This document shows, one piece after another, positions 12,801 through 23,124 of a stretch of 64,000 nt of DNA. Position numbers and translations under genes: made by a program. This DNA is from Aptenodytes patagonicus (taxonomy: Eukaryota > Chordata > Aves > Sphenisciformes > Spheniscidae), in the NCBI RefSeq assembly GCF_965638725.1, contig NC_134951.1, forward strand, positions 2,418,001-2,482,000, read 5' to 3'. The notes below the pieces were generated by a model, which saw nothing but the letters and a program-made list of their open reading frames with translations, had not been told where the DNA came from and ran no database searches. The number at the start of each line of letters is the position of its first letter. Position 1 is the first letter of the stretch.

Positions 12801-15067
12801 AGTGCCAGTGAAGTAGCAAGGCACGGTATCAAATCACCACAGAATTTACAAACCTTGGTGGTATTTTTTTAATCAGGTAACAGCAAGAGAAATGACAGTA
12901 GCCTGTGAAAATAAAACATTTTAAAATAAAAGCCTGAACATAATAGACTGTACAGGACACGTTCATCACTGGTGGATCAGCTCTTCAGTGTCATCCCACA
13001 GTGACTTACTTGTTCAGATTCACATCTTTTCCCTGCTCGTGAGCCTCAATTAATTGCTTTATGATGTCAGCTATTGTCATCATCATCAGCTCTGCATGGC
13101 TGAGGTCTCCTGAAACGAGAACAACACAAGAAACCACGTGTAGAGCCAGTGCTTTCCAACTGCTTGTGACAACCAAGGCGCCTCTGCTCTGTCGTTCATT
13201 TTTAATATTTCCTACAATTGTTGCCTATAGAGGGAATTTTGCCACCGCGTATCGCTCTCGATTTGCAGCATTGCTCAAACAAATGACAGTCACCGCCTCA
13301 TACCGTTGATTTTCTTTTACTTCTAGGACAAACTCCACCTTCTTATGTCAGAGCAATCTGCACAACAGCTAGAAATAGAGAGTCATTGGAAGTTAAAGAC
13401 AATTAGTAGACTAGTCTGATGCCACCAGTACACGAGGCAAGGGGCAGAACGCATTCATGAGGACGGTGGGGCAAGCCAAACGCAGAGGCCAGCTCTGTGA
13501 ACTCCCCTCCATTGCAGAGAGGGTACGCTGCATCAGGCAGTGCTATCGGTGCCTTAAAGCTTCCCCGCTGCGCCTCACAGACCCACCCCAGGCCGCAGCG
13601 AGGGTTTGCACTGTATACATTGCTCACACTTCTTCCACAGCAGCTTTGGGAGAAGAGGGGCATTGCTATTAAGAGATCCATCCACGCTTCCTAGCAACAA
13701 CGTGCATTTCTTTCACCTTGTGCGGCTCCGTCTACACCAGCAAGTGTTGGGACAGTAAAATACACACACCACGCTTGTCAGAAAAGCCACCAGCAGGGAC
13801 GTAGCCGGGTGCACCACCGCTCCAACGAGTTTTCGTTCGTGCCAGCTGTTCTGAAATCCGGCAGCATTTACACCCACCCAGGAGAAGCACCACAGGGATG
13901 CTCTCCCACCTGGTCTCTCTCTGCAGGTAGTTTTGTGGGACAGTGTCCTGGTTTCGGCAGGGATAGAGTTAATTTCCTTTCTAGTAGCTGGTACAGTGTT
14001 TTGGATTTAGGGTGAGAACAAAGTTGATAACGCACTGATGTTTTAGTTGTTGCTGAGCAGTGCTTACACTAGCCAAGGACTTTTCAGCTTCCCATGCTCT
14101 ACCGACTGAGAAGGCTGGAGGTGCACAAGAAGCTGGGAGGGGGCACAGCCAAACTGGCCAAAGGGACATTCCACACCATGGGACGTCATGCTCAGTACAG
14201 AAACTGGGGAAAGCTGGCCGGGGGGGCCGCTGCTCGGGGACTGGCTGGGCATCGGTCGGCGGGTGGTGAGCAACTGTACTGTGCATCACTTGCTTTGTGT
14301 ATTATTATTATTCTTATCATATTATTATTATTATTATCATTTTATTTCAATTATTAAACTATTTTTATCTCAACCCACGACTTTTTCCTCACTTGTGCTC
14401 TTCCAATTCTCTCCCCCATCCCACTGGGTGGGGGGGAGTGAGCGAGTGGCTGCGTGGTGCTCAGTTGCCGACTGAGATTAAACCACGACAGACAGACTAG
14501 TCCCGCACTGCCCTGCACCACCTTTGCTGCCCCATATCCCTTCCCCTGGTTTGTTTTGCTTTTTTCCCTTTGCCATGAGGGAAAAGTCCAGCAACACCCG
14601 GACTGCCCTGCCCCCGGCACCCCATTCGGTGTCTGACAGTCAGGGCACCGGTCAGGAGCAAGGCAAACTCCTGAGCACCCACACGGGTGCAAAGACCCTG
14701 CCTCCCAGTGACAGCGCCCAATTCAACAGCGGGGAGAGAAAACGGGGGGCTCACAGAGGGGTGCCGAGCCCCTCCAACCCTCAAGCAAGGTCGGGGCTGG
14801 CCCTGCACCCGCTTCCAAAAGAACACGGAGGGGGGAGAGCAAAGTCTTGCCTCGTTTCCCCACTCCACACACACGCACAGCGCTAGGGGAGGTGGTGAAG
14901 CCCTGCCACGCCACAGCCCGCCCCCCACCCCCCCAGGGCCGGGGGAGGCGGGAAAAGCCCTGCCCCACCGCCCTCGGCTCCTGGGAATGGGGCAGGGGCC
15001 ACCCTGCCGCCAGCCCCCGGGCACCGCGATCCCCCCGCACCCCGCTACCTTTCCTCTTCTGCTTCAT
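3724..15067 (-). CDS. ELP3: ELP3, Elongator acetyltransferase/radical-SAM subunit, N-terminal part (7 coding exons; gene continues past left edge)
   Basis: ELP3 is the catalytic subunit of Elongator, which makes the cm5U-type modification at wobble uridine of tRNAs and acts mainly in the cytoplasm. Joining exons 15067-15049, 13109-13010, 11818-11680, 10163-10093, 7749-7686, 5811-5743 and 3878-3724 gives 617 nt in continuous phase: 205 codons plus 2 nt. The product matches vertebrate ELP3 (about 547 aa from memory) almost residue for residue from its start MKQKRKGDLS. It carries the radical-SAM cysteines at residues 99, 109 and 112 in the form [14 protein letters not shown] (CX9CX2C). The rest of the radical-SAM domain and the C-terminal GNAT acetyltransferase domain are not in the window. 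All six complete introns are GT-AG. No stop or frameshift is seen. The start has A at -3 and lies in a CpG island. Confidence 0.96.
4653..5675 (-). mobile_element. CR1 LINE, 5'-truncated, about 1 kb, in ELP3 intron 6
   Basis: The left edge has the reverse complement of a CR1 3' end (agaatcatgaaatgctgagg, then ggttggaagggacct). It continues through the antisense reverse-transcriptase 3' half, for example the complements of the [12 protein letters not shown]-like region at 4739-4993 and of the [11 protein letters not shown] region near 5620. Many disablements make it an inactive copy. It has the same strand as ELP3. Confidence 0.9.
5743..5811 (-). CDS. ELP3: ELP3 coding exon 6
   Basis: Acceptor TTTTAG|CCAACG and donor GAACAG|GTAAAT. 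The 69-bp, phase-0 exon encodes 23 residues from [16 protein letters not shown] to RVEQ. An antisense CR1 ends only about 70 bp downstream of its donor in intron 6. Confidence 0.96.
5812..7685 (-). other. ELP3 intron 5
   Basis: AT-rich intron with A runs near 5851 and 6119 and the old CR1 fragment at 6893-7135. Nothing else is recognisable. Confidence 0.7.
6893..7135 (-). mobile_element. Old CR1 fragment in ELP3 intron 5
   Basis: Degraded antisense CR1. Recognisable pieces are the 'gctcagggccgtgtccagtc' stretch, a 'gttaaaacattcttttctta' stretch and a 'gttgttgcctctcatcctt' stretch, in the order expected of a reversed CR1 3' region. Confidence 0.65.
7686..7749 (-). CDS. ELP3: ELP3 coding exon 5 (third radical-SAM cysteine)
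   Basis: Acceptor TTGCAG|ATACTG and donor TATGAG|GTATTA. The 64-bp exon completes Val110 and encodes [20 protein letters not shown] plus E. Cys112 is the third cluster ligand. The tract is identical to what I know of vertebrate ELP3. Confidence 0.96.
7750..10092 (-). other. ELP3 intron 4
   Basis: 2.3 kb of unique-looking intron. A 153-codon open frame directly downstream of exon 4 on the minus strand resembles no protein I know and is read as chance. No repeat is recognised. Confidence 0.7.
10093..10163 (-). CDS. ELP3: ELP3 coding exon 4 (first radical-SAM cysteines)
   Basis: Acceptor TTACAG|ATCGCT and donor TGTGT|GTAAGT. The 71-bp exon encodes residues 87-109 plus two bases of Val110. It holds Cys94, Cys99 and Cys109; the last two belong to the CX9CX2C ligand set for the 4Fe-4S cluster. 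Confidence 0.96.
10365..10548 (+). mobile_element. CR1 3' end in ELP3 intron 3
   Basis: Short CR1 3' fragment. It has the 'caggctgcccagagaggtgg' core, then 'ttggactagatggcctttag', and ends in the tail 'attctgtgattctatga'. It is antisense to ELP3 and closely related to the copy at 30952-31107. Confidence 0.92.
11105..11240. repeat. T/G-rich low-complexity tract in ELP3 intron 3
   Basis: Runs of T broken by GG and GGG on the plus strand. On the ELP3 strand it is an A/C-rich tract. No transposon structure. Confidence 0.7.
11680..11818 (-). CDS. ELP3: ELP3 coding exon 3
   Basis: Acceptor TTTCAG|GCTG and donor AGCGGG|GTAAGC. The 139-bp exon encodes residues 40-86, with the conserved tracts [20 protein letters not shown] and [12 protein letters not shown] just before the radical-SAM cysteine region. 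A CR1 copy begins about 140 bp from the acceptor, at 11961. Confidence 0.96.
11961..12228 (+). mobile_element. CR1 3' end in ELP3 intron 2
   Basis: It starts within the end of ORF2 ([11 protein letters not shown]-type region), runs through the 'caggctgcccagggaagtgg' core and 3'UTR, and ends with repeated 'attctatg'. It is antisense to ELP3 and belongs to the same young-looking subfamily as 29725-30562, 35661-36362 and 50979-51244. Confidence 0.93.
13010..13109 (-). CDS. ELP3: ELP3 coding exon 2
   Basis: Acceptor TTTCAG|GAGACC and donor AACAA|GTAAGT. The 100-bp exon completes Gly7 and encodes residues 8-39 plus two bases of Lys40. It includes the helical segment [15 protein letters not shown], which is nearly invariant in ELP3. 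Confidence 0.95.
13944..14490 (+). mobile_element. Solo LTR of an avian ERVL-type endogenous retrovirus, in ELP3 intron 1
   Basis: 547 bp running from TGTCCTGGTTTCGGC to AAACCACGACA, flanked by a perfect 5-bp target duplication GACAG (13939-13943 and 14491-14495). A (TTA)n tract and ATTAAA precede the 'tctcaacccacga' region. There is no internal retroviral sequence, so this is a solo LTR. It lies antisense to ELP3, the usual orientation of tolerated intronic LTRs. It is about 94-95% like the copy at 23125-23678 by eye. Confidence 0.93.
15049..15067 (-). CDS. ELP3: ELP3 coding exon 1 (start codon)
   Basis: The ATG is at 15067-15065. It is followed by codons for KQKRK and one base of the glycine codon, then the donor AAAG|GTAGCG. 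The short basic start MKQKRKG is typical of vertebrate ELP3. The exon lies inside the CpG island, so the 5'UTR continues towards higher coordinates; its 5' end cannot be set from sequence. Confidence 0.9.
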
Positions 15068-15221
15068 GCTGGCGGCGGCCCCTCCGCCGCTCCCCTCACG
15101 GGCCGGGCCAGCGCCTCCTGCCGTGAAGCGGCGCCGCCCCTCCACACGCGCCGTCGTGAAAACGCCGCGCCTCCGGCCGCGCTGCCGGAAAGCGACAGGA
15201 GGACCGCGCGGGGGAGGGGGG

Positions 15222-15282
15222 GGCGGTTGGGGGGGGGGGGGGGTGGGGGTGGGGGTGGGGGTGGGGGTGGGGGTGGGGGTGG
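15222..15282. repeat. (GGGGGT)n array beside the ELP3 start
   Basis: A G run followed by about seven copies of a G5T hexamer on the plus strand, roughly 160-215 bp upstream of the ELP3 start codon. Four or more G tracts make a G-quadruplex on the ELP3 template strand possible. Confidence 0.88.
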
Positions 15283-15288
15283 CCGTAC

Positions 15289-15300
15289 CGCGCATGCGCA
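15289..15300. promoter_or_regulatory. NRF1 binding site
   Basis: CGCGCATGCGCA fits the NRF1 palindrome YGCGCAYGCGCR at every position. It lies about 220 bp upstream of the ELP3 start codon in the CpG island. NRF1 sites are common in housekeeping promoters, which suits ELP3. Confidence 0.75.
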
Positions 15301-15954
15301 CACGGCGGGCGAGGCGGGGCGGTGCCACCGCCAGCCGCCGGGGGGCGCTGTGGGGAGGGGGCCGGCGCGTACCGGCGGCGCTACCGCCGGGGGTGGCCGG
15401 TCCCGCGGGGGGGGGACGGGACCCCCACGCGTGTGTGCCGGGGGTGCCTCCCCGCCGGCCCCTCCTTACCGTGTCAAGTGCCCCCCGTTGAAATGCTCAG
15501 CGTTTACCGACGCGTATCGGTACTGCGGCTCCGCCAGCGGGGAGGCCCGAGCCGCCCCCCCCCCCCACCCGAGAGCGTCGTCTCCCCCCCTCCCCGCTCC
15601 CGCCGCCGGCCTTCGGGCCCCGCGCCCCTTCGGCGCTAGATGGTAGCAAAGCGTCGGCGGGAGGAGGGGAAAACGCGCTGGGTTCCCCTGGCAAAAGGCT
15701 CAAAGTCCGTCCCCGGGAGGCGCCTGGAGAGCCGCCGGCTGCTGGGGAGCGCGAGGCGGGGAGCTGGGGGCCGGGGGTGGCGGAAGGGAGCCGGGGAGGG
15801 GAACGGGGGTGTTTGGGGGGCTCCCTGTGGGGAGAGGCTGAGGGAAAGGGCTTTGGGGGGCCCTGGCAGCAGCCCCCAGTCCCTCCAAGGAGGTTACGTC
15901 TTCACAGTGATGTGTGGTGGGAGGGTGGGAGGCAGCAGGCCTAAGTTTTAAGGA

Positions 15955-16186
15955 GAGGGGTTCGAACTGGGCGTAAGGAGAAACTCCTCGCCGGGCCAGC
16001 CAAGCGTCAGAGTGGGTTGTCCATAGCGGTTGTGTCGTCTCCTCCTTTGGAGGATTTGAAGACCCGAGTGGGTAAAGCCCTCAGCAGCCTGGGCTGGTCC
16101 CAGAGCTGACCCTGCCTAGAGCAGGAGGTTGGTCCAGAGGCCTCCTGCGGTCCCTTCCAGCCCAAATTCTCCTACGGTCCTATGAA
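15955..16186 (+). mobile_element. Old CR1 3' fragment just outside the ELP3 CpG island
   Basis: A diverged CR1 3' end: 'ggttggtccagaggcctcct', then 'cggtcccttccagcccaaat' and a terminal 'tcctacggtcctatga'. The preceding ORF2 end is degraded. Confidence 0.8.
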
Positions 16187-19100
16187 ATGAGCTCGAGATC
16201 CTTCCATGAATCTCCAATAACTTCTAGAGCCCACGTGAGCTTCAACATCTACAGCTGCTCTCCGGGCAGGGAGTGCCACGGCTGAATTACATCTCGCGTG
16301 GGGAACTACCTGCTTTGGTTGGTTTGTTGCTGTTGGCCAGAGCCTGGCTGGTGCCGCCAGCTCCCGCTTCTCCTTGCTGCTGACAATCCTGGTCAACCAG
16401 TAGATTCTGGTGGACCTCTTTGTGAGTAACGTGAACCTAGCAGTGAGCTGAGGGGACAGGCTGCCCGGATGAGAAAACAGGGCTGCAGAGGAGGAGAGAA
16501 CAGGCAGCAAGGAAAAACAGGCCACCAAGAATTAAAAAAAACACCAAATGACAGGAAAAAGTGAAGAGAGATGCTGGCAATGGCCAGGTGACCTGCTCTT
16601 GTGATTTGCGGGCTGGTAAAAACCTTTCTTTGAAAACCTCCCGGTCTGGGGGCTGACCTGAAGATTTTTGGCATCACGCTCACGGCCGGTGTGCGCCTGG
16701 GGACTGAAGGGTCAGGAGGGTTTGCAGGGAGGGAAGGGGGCACGTGGAAGGAGCCGCGGGTCGGCTGTTGCCGCTGCGCGGGTGGGATTATAAAGCAACC
16801 AGAGCCTGCTCCGGCGCCTGAGGTCAGCACGCGCAGCCTGGCAGGCAGCTTGTACGAGGGTGTGTGCGTGTGTGCACGTGTTGTGAGACCATCCTGCCTC
16901 CCCCAACTTGCTGGGCGGATTTGGCGGCATCCTGCCTATACAAAGCAAGATCCCAGGATGGAACAGGTTGCAAACACAGGTTTAGACCATCTGCTCCCGT
17001 TGCTACCTCTCTCCTGCCTTCAGGGCTTTTTAGAGAGCTGAATTCAGTTTCCTTCCTACAGGATGTAGGGAGTGTCCTGCAATGTCTGGACCTGTCTATA
17101 CCCGTGATTTTACCTCCCCGGGGGGTCTCCCAAGCATCCTGTGCCAACCAGCAATCTATCAGTGGTTTGGAGAGTGGCTGTGATCAGGATAGCTGTGCGA
17201 ACGGCTACAAAGCATCTATCCAGACATGCGTCTCCTGCCATCACCTTTTTCAAACTACTGCAGCAGCTGCTGTGCAGCAAGGGACGTTTCAGACGCGACC
17301 ATGCAGTCAGGGGTTGTTTGTGTGTCTAGCCGTCTCCTGCTTTGGGCTGGCTGGGGTATGAAAGCAATTCCTTCCCCTGAATTATTTGGCGGTGCACCCA
17401 CTACGCAGCATCCACCTGGAGGATGTCTTTGCATGTTGTTGGGGATGGCACGGAGCACAGGACAGGCAGGATGCCCGTGCTAGACGCACGGAAAGGCGAT
17501 CAGTCCGAGAGCATGCCAGCAGGGACAAGGTGACTGATTTCGAGCCAACTCCCATAGCCCTCTCCCTCCCCTTAATCCACACACCCTTAAACACAACCCT
17601 ACGCACCATGTCACTGCCGCCTCGTCTCCTCAGCCCTTCCTGACGTGAGCTGAGCTGTGCTCTCCGTTCGTTATCAGCTTCATCCACTTATTACAGCAAC
17701 TTTTTCTCTTGCGCTTAGCTATTATCATTAGCTGCTTTCCCTTTGCCGCAAGGTCTCCACGCTCTTCGGTAACCGTCCTTTAACCTATTATAACCCTAAC
17801 GTCGCTGCTGAGACTTTGCTTTCTGAATGCTCTTACTTCCCTGGCAGCAGCTCGCCTTCACTCATCTTCCATCTCGCCACACAAGTTGGACGTTTCCAAA
17901 ACTCCTCAGTTTTAATCCAACCGTGCTCCTACCTGCTACTCCCATCAACCTCAGTTACATGTATTCCTTTTTCCAAGTTTTTGTTTCTTTAGCTCAGAAG
18001 AGCAATAATTAGGAAAACTTCATTTTGGCTACAAAGCCAAACTACAGTACCAAACTCTGCCGTTGCTCCCGGCAAGGAACACCGGGTAAATGCAGGTGGA
18101 GTTTTGGGCAGAAACGGATGGTAAAGCTTGGGTAAGAGGGCGGCTGGCATGTTTGGGTTTGTTCCCCACATCTGAGCAGGGCTGTAGCCTAGGGCTCACA
18201 TTGTGATCTTGCTTGTACTGGTGGAATTCAGATGCAGCAATGCTGATTCATTGGCCTCTGGGGTTTAAAAGGTACTTTCAGTTCTTTAGTCAAAGGCTGT
18301 GGCTAATGAGAGTTGTGCAGGATCTGGAAATGCCGAGCAGTGCAGGGAAATGCGCATCTACAAGGAAGGGTGAAGGGATAACAACCTTCCTCTGTACTTG
18401 TTTAGCAATTTCTGCATATCTGGAAGCATGCTATAAAGGTGGGTTAATAACCATCGGCCTCTGCAGATCAGCAGCCCGGGGCGCAGACGGCGATACGGCT
18501 TGCCTGAGGCCAGCCAGCAGCTCAGTGGCAGAGGCAGGTGATGGAGACTCTGTCTATCTGTGTCTTTTCTCTCCATTTTCAGATTCTGACCCATTTTGCG
18601 ACCTCGGGAATGATTGTAAAGTATGTTGTAAGTTCATACGTTTTTATTCTAACAACATAATCAGTAGGAGTTACATCAAGGCGTTACGTAGGTCTGCCGT
18701 TACTTCAAGGATAGTCTACTTGGCTTGGTACGTTCCTGGACATTACTGTTAGTTATTTTACAGCATCATAAATACAAAAACTTTGTAAATCAGAGAAGGC
18801 CTAAGCCTTAAAATGTATAGTGAGCACTTAAGATGCACGATGTGCTGCAGCGAAGGCACACTGTCTGCAGTCATGCCTGAGCACTCGGCTCCAAGACCAG
18901 TCAGACCTTGGGAACTTTACGTTTCTGGCGAGTATGCTTACTGATGAGAAAAGAAAAACCGTTGCTGCAGGGTTACATCATTTCCTTGCGTAGCCATTTG
19001 CTGTTTGTAACACGGGCCTAGCGCTGAACTGCTGTCACAAGAAGCTACACGCTGCCTAACGGAGACAAAAAAAAAGCTGGAGCAACAGTTTGGACTTACA

Positions 19101-19388
19101 AAGCCAAGGAAACACCGGTGAAACAAGCAGTTAACTTGGTTTCCTGAGGGAAAAGGCTTGTGAGGAGAGATTTGCAATACCAGGGAACGATGCCGATGAA
19201 TGTTTTGGATGGGATTTACCCCACCTCACTTTAAATGCTCAAAAGTTAGCTTTCTTAGTCAAAATTAGTCAGTCTGGTCTCTTGCATAATCAACAGATCC
19301 TAAGATATATGAGATAATCGCCATCTGCAAGTTCCTATTTCAGCTGATCGCTTGAGAGGTGACCAGCTTAGACTTAACTACCTCTTAG

Positions 19389-19575
19389 GCCATCGTGTTG
19401 GTTGAGATGAACTCCCCCTTCCAAGCATCCAGGGCAACCAGAAAAATGAAGGAACAACGTCTGGGAGAGGGAGATGCACTGAGTTACCTCATCATTGGTT
19501 CGGAGCTGGAATTCACATGGCACTCGACCAAGTACCCCAACGGGCAGAGTCTCCCGCTGGATGCTCTCCCTTCAG
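19389..19575 (+). other. Exon-like orphan block (unassigned)
   Basis: 187 bp, open in phase 0 for 62 codons plus 1 nt, bounded by an acceptor-like CTCTTAG and a perfect donor TTCAG|GTAAGT. The frame includes RKMKEQRLGEGDALSYLIIG. I do not recognise the protein. It may be an exon of an unplaced gene or lncRNA upstream of ELP3, or chance. Confidence 0.2.
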
Positions 19576-21708
19576 GTAAGTTCCATGGTGCGTCGTGCCC
19601 GGTGCCTGGTCTTGACAACGGTCAATGTCTCTCGCGCCAAAAAACTTGAAACCCTCAAGTGACACAGTGCAGAATAATCTCCTCACAGAGCAGAAGTCTT
19701 CTCCTAATCCTTGTCGATCAGTAGTTGGCATTTTCTCTGAAACGTGATTTCTCGTCTATAAATGTTGAGAATTCATGGGCGTGCTGTGATTCTTCCTAAC
19801 ATGTGGAAAGGTTCAGTTTTATCCCAGCTCTCTCTGGGATGTGATAAGGCAATGAGTTCCAGTTGCTGTGCATTCAGTCCCCTTATCCTTAAAAACTGCT
19901 ATTCATTACATTTACTGGATATTTCCTTAATTGCGGAAAAGGCAAGAAGGAGCACATGATTTACATTCTCTGAAATAATTAGACAAGTGCCGGCTCCCCA
20001 CGCAGAGCCATGTGCAATGCTGTAATCCAGAGTGTAGGATTTGATTTCCTTCTCGCTAACAGGATTGAAAAGATGGAGTTGCCTTGTTTAACATGAGAAG
20101 GAAATTCTGTCTTCAGTACAGCCCTAACTAGGTTTTTCTTGCAGCGTTTTCCCCGAGCCTCCTTTCTCCCACATATTAAAGGCTTCTCCCTTGAACGCTG
20201 TGGTGCTTTCTTCACAGCCTAGCTGGTTTGGCAGGGGCTGTAGGTTACAGCTGAGGGATCGCATTAACATTGGTGGTAAACCACTCACTTTGTAGGGAGG
20301 GTACAGTTTCCATCACTCAGGTGGCTGGTAAGTCCTCCCTTGTCTTCCACAATCCCCTCGGTGCCCACAGAGACAGACAACTTCTGTAATTCACTGGCAA
20401 AGCAGTGAAGAGCAGCTCAGGCCATGGGATATGCCCCAAGATGTCCGAGTGACGCACAGGCAAGCTCACATGAGGTCCAGCAGCTCTAGCAAGGATCTGC
20501 GCAAGTGTCTCCATGGTCAAAAGCCTAGGAGAACTCTGCAGAGACGACGTACCCAGAAGAAAAAGAGAATGTAGCACCAGCTCGAGAGCAGCAGCGACAG
20601 GAAACCAGGCTGAGAAGCACAACAGGAAAACAGACTTAAGGCTGTGCTCCAGTTTGGGAACGGGAGATCCCACCTGGAGATCCCAAAGGCCGGCAGGAGT
20701 CATTGCATGGAGTACGGTACTTCCAAAAAAAAGTATAAAGCCATTGCTCCACCACCTTTCTATCTAAACTGGCTGCAAGGCAGTTAAGATTTCTTTTGGA
20801 CAGCCTAAGTGAGAACAGACGCAGGACCTCCATGCCCATTTCTTTGCATTGTGTGGTGAGGTTGATGAAGAAAGTCTTTTCTAGCAACAGTTGAAAAAAA
20901 AATTAAGCTGGGTCCTTATGAAGGACTCAAAAGCAGGTGTTCTTCACCGAGCACAGCCTGTGACTCGGGTAATATTGCTGTTCTTTCCCCAGTGCCAGGC
21001 AGATAAATTTCTGTTCTGCTGGGATGAAAGATACTCTGGATCCTCCCTTAGTCTGTGTCAGATCCTTGGTTAGATGGAGGAATGTGCCAGGGCTGAGCCT
21101 CAAACAGTGGAGATGCTAGATGAAAGAGAAATAATGTAAGAATCAGACAGATTAATTTAGTCAGAGAATTCAGATTCTAAACATATTTAGGTACTCGGCC
21201 AATCCTTGGGATTTTGGTGGCATTTAATACCTCAAGTACCTTTACAAATCTGGATTGAATGGAAAGATGGTTTCCATTCATCATCTCATTATAGAGAACA
21301 TAATCATCAATCAAAACATCTTTACTTTTCCTGCCCACCTTTCTGACAATCTGCAAACGTGCCCTGGTAAAGCCCAGCTGGAGCACTGTCTAAAGTTGGT
21401 AAGTTTACCTTGGGAAAAGCCTGGCAGAGATCACAAAGGTCCAGGAGAGGTCACTGAAGGAATTAAGATAGGATTTGTCTCTCTCTGATCCAAAAAAAAT
21501 ACAGTTTTGCCTTGCAAATTGCCCCTAATCCAAATGCAATCCCTTCGGGATAATTTACCTTGGTAGTTTTTATACTACAGCAATGGTGTTTGTAGGTAGC
21601 TCGCTTCCCCACTCTCCCTAGCACTTTCCTCGTGCACAGATTTAAAATTTCTTATCATGTAGAAGACAGTGACTGCAGCAGAGCTCAGACAGGACACTGC
21701 ACGTCCCT

Positions 21709-21815
21709 GCATGCGCCATTATCCTCCACCCATGTGGAACCATCAATAATCACCGGGTGGGCACTTCCCTGCAGGAGCTCCCCTTGCTCCATCCCGCACA
21801 TCCTCTTTGCGAACA
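21709..21815. repeat. Diverged direct repeat, copy A
   Basis: Similar in the same orientation to 22450-22557. Shared landmarks are 'ccattatc', 'atcaataat', 'ctgggt/ccgggt' and 'aggagctccc', followed by 'tctttg'. The family is unknown. Confidence 0.55.
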
Positions 21816-22449
21816 CTAAACCGCACCTCAACAGCAGTTGCAGATTGGTTCACAGAAGTTCAGAGACTTAAGAAACACCTTCTTCCCATTCCCAGTGCCT
21901 CCCGGAGGGACGGCAGCAGTCGGAGCCGAGTGCCACGTTCCCGGGAGGCCACAACACTGCTGCCAGACCAGCAGAATTCCCTCGATTGACTGGAACAACC
22001 AATAACGCAGCCAAGGCCCAGAGCCTACCCTTAACTCTTCATGACTTGGCCCCGGTCCAGCAAACAACCTTCCTAAGGCTCTGTCCAGGCAATGTGACTT
22101 CAGCATGAGGGTCCTATTTTATAGAAACCTTGTATTGCGTTAGCAATGTGCGGCACTGCAACCTTCTAGCCTAATCTTGACGCTTTCCTCTCTTGGTTTT
22201 TTCTGACCGGGATGCATTTATGTACTGCTTCCTACGTGAAGCAGTCTTCGTGTGTTTTCCATCTTACTCGTTCCAGTGCTTTCCCCTATGTATCATCCTT
22301 CATCTGCGTTTGGATTCTTTCTTTCATCTCTCACAGAAGGATTTGTGATCGCTCGTTTGCACTGTGGGTCCTCCTCACGCGGGTTAGCCTATGCACTTGC
22401 TAAAAACGCTAGACACTAGGGAGATCCAAAGGGATGCTGGAGGTCTCCA

Positions 22450-22557
22450 CGTGCTCCATTATCTCCTTTCTAGATGGGATCATCAATAATTACTGGGTAG
22501 TCGCTGCCCTGTAGGAGCTCCCCTCACCCTACCCCTGTGTTCTCTTTGAAAATCCTA
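22450..22557. repeat. Diverged direct repeat, copy B
   Basis: Partner of 21709-21815, 741 bp away. Similarity is roughly 70% by eye and fades on both sides. It could be a local duplication or two fragments of one unrecognised dispersed element. Confidence 0.55.
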
Positions 22558-23124
22558 ACAGTATCACATCAGAAGCCTCTTTTCCTTTGTTCATTCCAGG
22601 TTCTTTATCCCCTACCTTTCTTGTGCTATTAAAAATCATCAGGGGTCACAAATTGCAATCCTTATGTGGACAGCCCGCTTGTGACCTAATAGGACTTTCA
22701 CCAAAGTCTGCCCAAACGTTGTGTGCTTCTGAAAGATAGCCCATACTTTCCCAGCCAGCTGCAGACACTGAAGACCTTCAGGAGGTGCTGGGTATATCAA
22801 GAGGTGAGGTCTTCATGAATAGCTGCCCAAGCCAACCCTAGACTGAAATGGCACAAAATTGTTTTTGATCGTGTCAGTCTGCCTCCTTATTTTTGGAAGG
22901 CATTCACAGATCAGCTGCTTTCTCAGCTGTTGTCTCCCTGGAGTTGATGGCTTTCTCCTGTAATTTGCTGAATGCTCTGATTCCAACCCAACCATACCAG
23001 CTCCTCCTGGCATCTATCCAGGACCTGGCAGAGTCCATGGACTTTGGACTGAGCCCCCTGTCACTTCTGATCCAAGCTCTCTTGCTCTGCCATTGAGTAT
23101 TAGTGAGTTAAACCCATGTGAAGC

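Larger units (their letters stand above)
14880..15900. promoter_or_regulatory. CpG island and promoter of ELP3
   Basis: GC-rich, CpG-dense and TATA-less block around the ELP3 start codon (15067). It contains a perfect NRF1 site and a G-rich array just upstream. Long open frames in all six phases here are composition artefacts. A leftward promoter for ELP3 is certain in practice; rightward transcription is possible but has no coding support. Confidence 0.85.
16187..23124. other. Intergenic, no recognised gene
   Basis: Unique-looking sequence between the ELP3 island and the second LTR. Items of note are an exon-like open block at 19389-19575 and a pair of similar 108-bp segments at 21709-21815 and 22450-22557. 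Other open frames, such as the 179-codon frame at 18213-18752, have no family resemblance that I can see. Confidence 0.6.

Noticed and set aside
14687-15646. 319-codon open frame and other long frames in the ELP3 CpG island
   Set aside because: Six phases are open at once because of GC-rich, low-complexity DNA. The frame is full of G, P and R runs from the hexamer array, and the real coding here is only the 19-bp ELP3 exon.
16864-17361. 165-codon frame near the ELP3 island
   Set aside because: High Cys and irregular composition with no domain; overlapping frames on both strands.
18213-18752. 179-codon plus-strand frame in the intergenic interval
   Set aside because: No recognisable domain and no coherent splice signals; probably chance.
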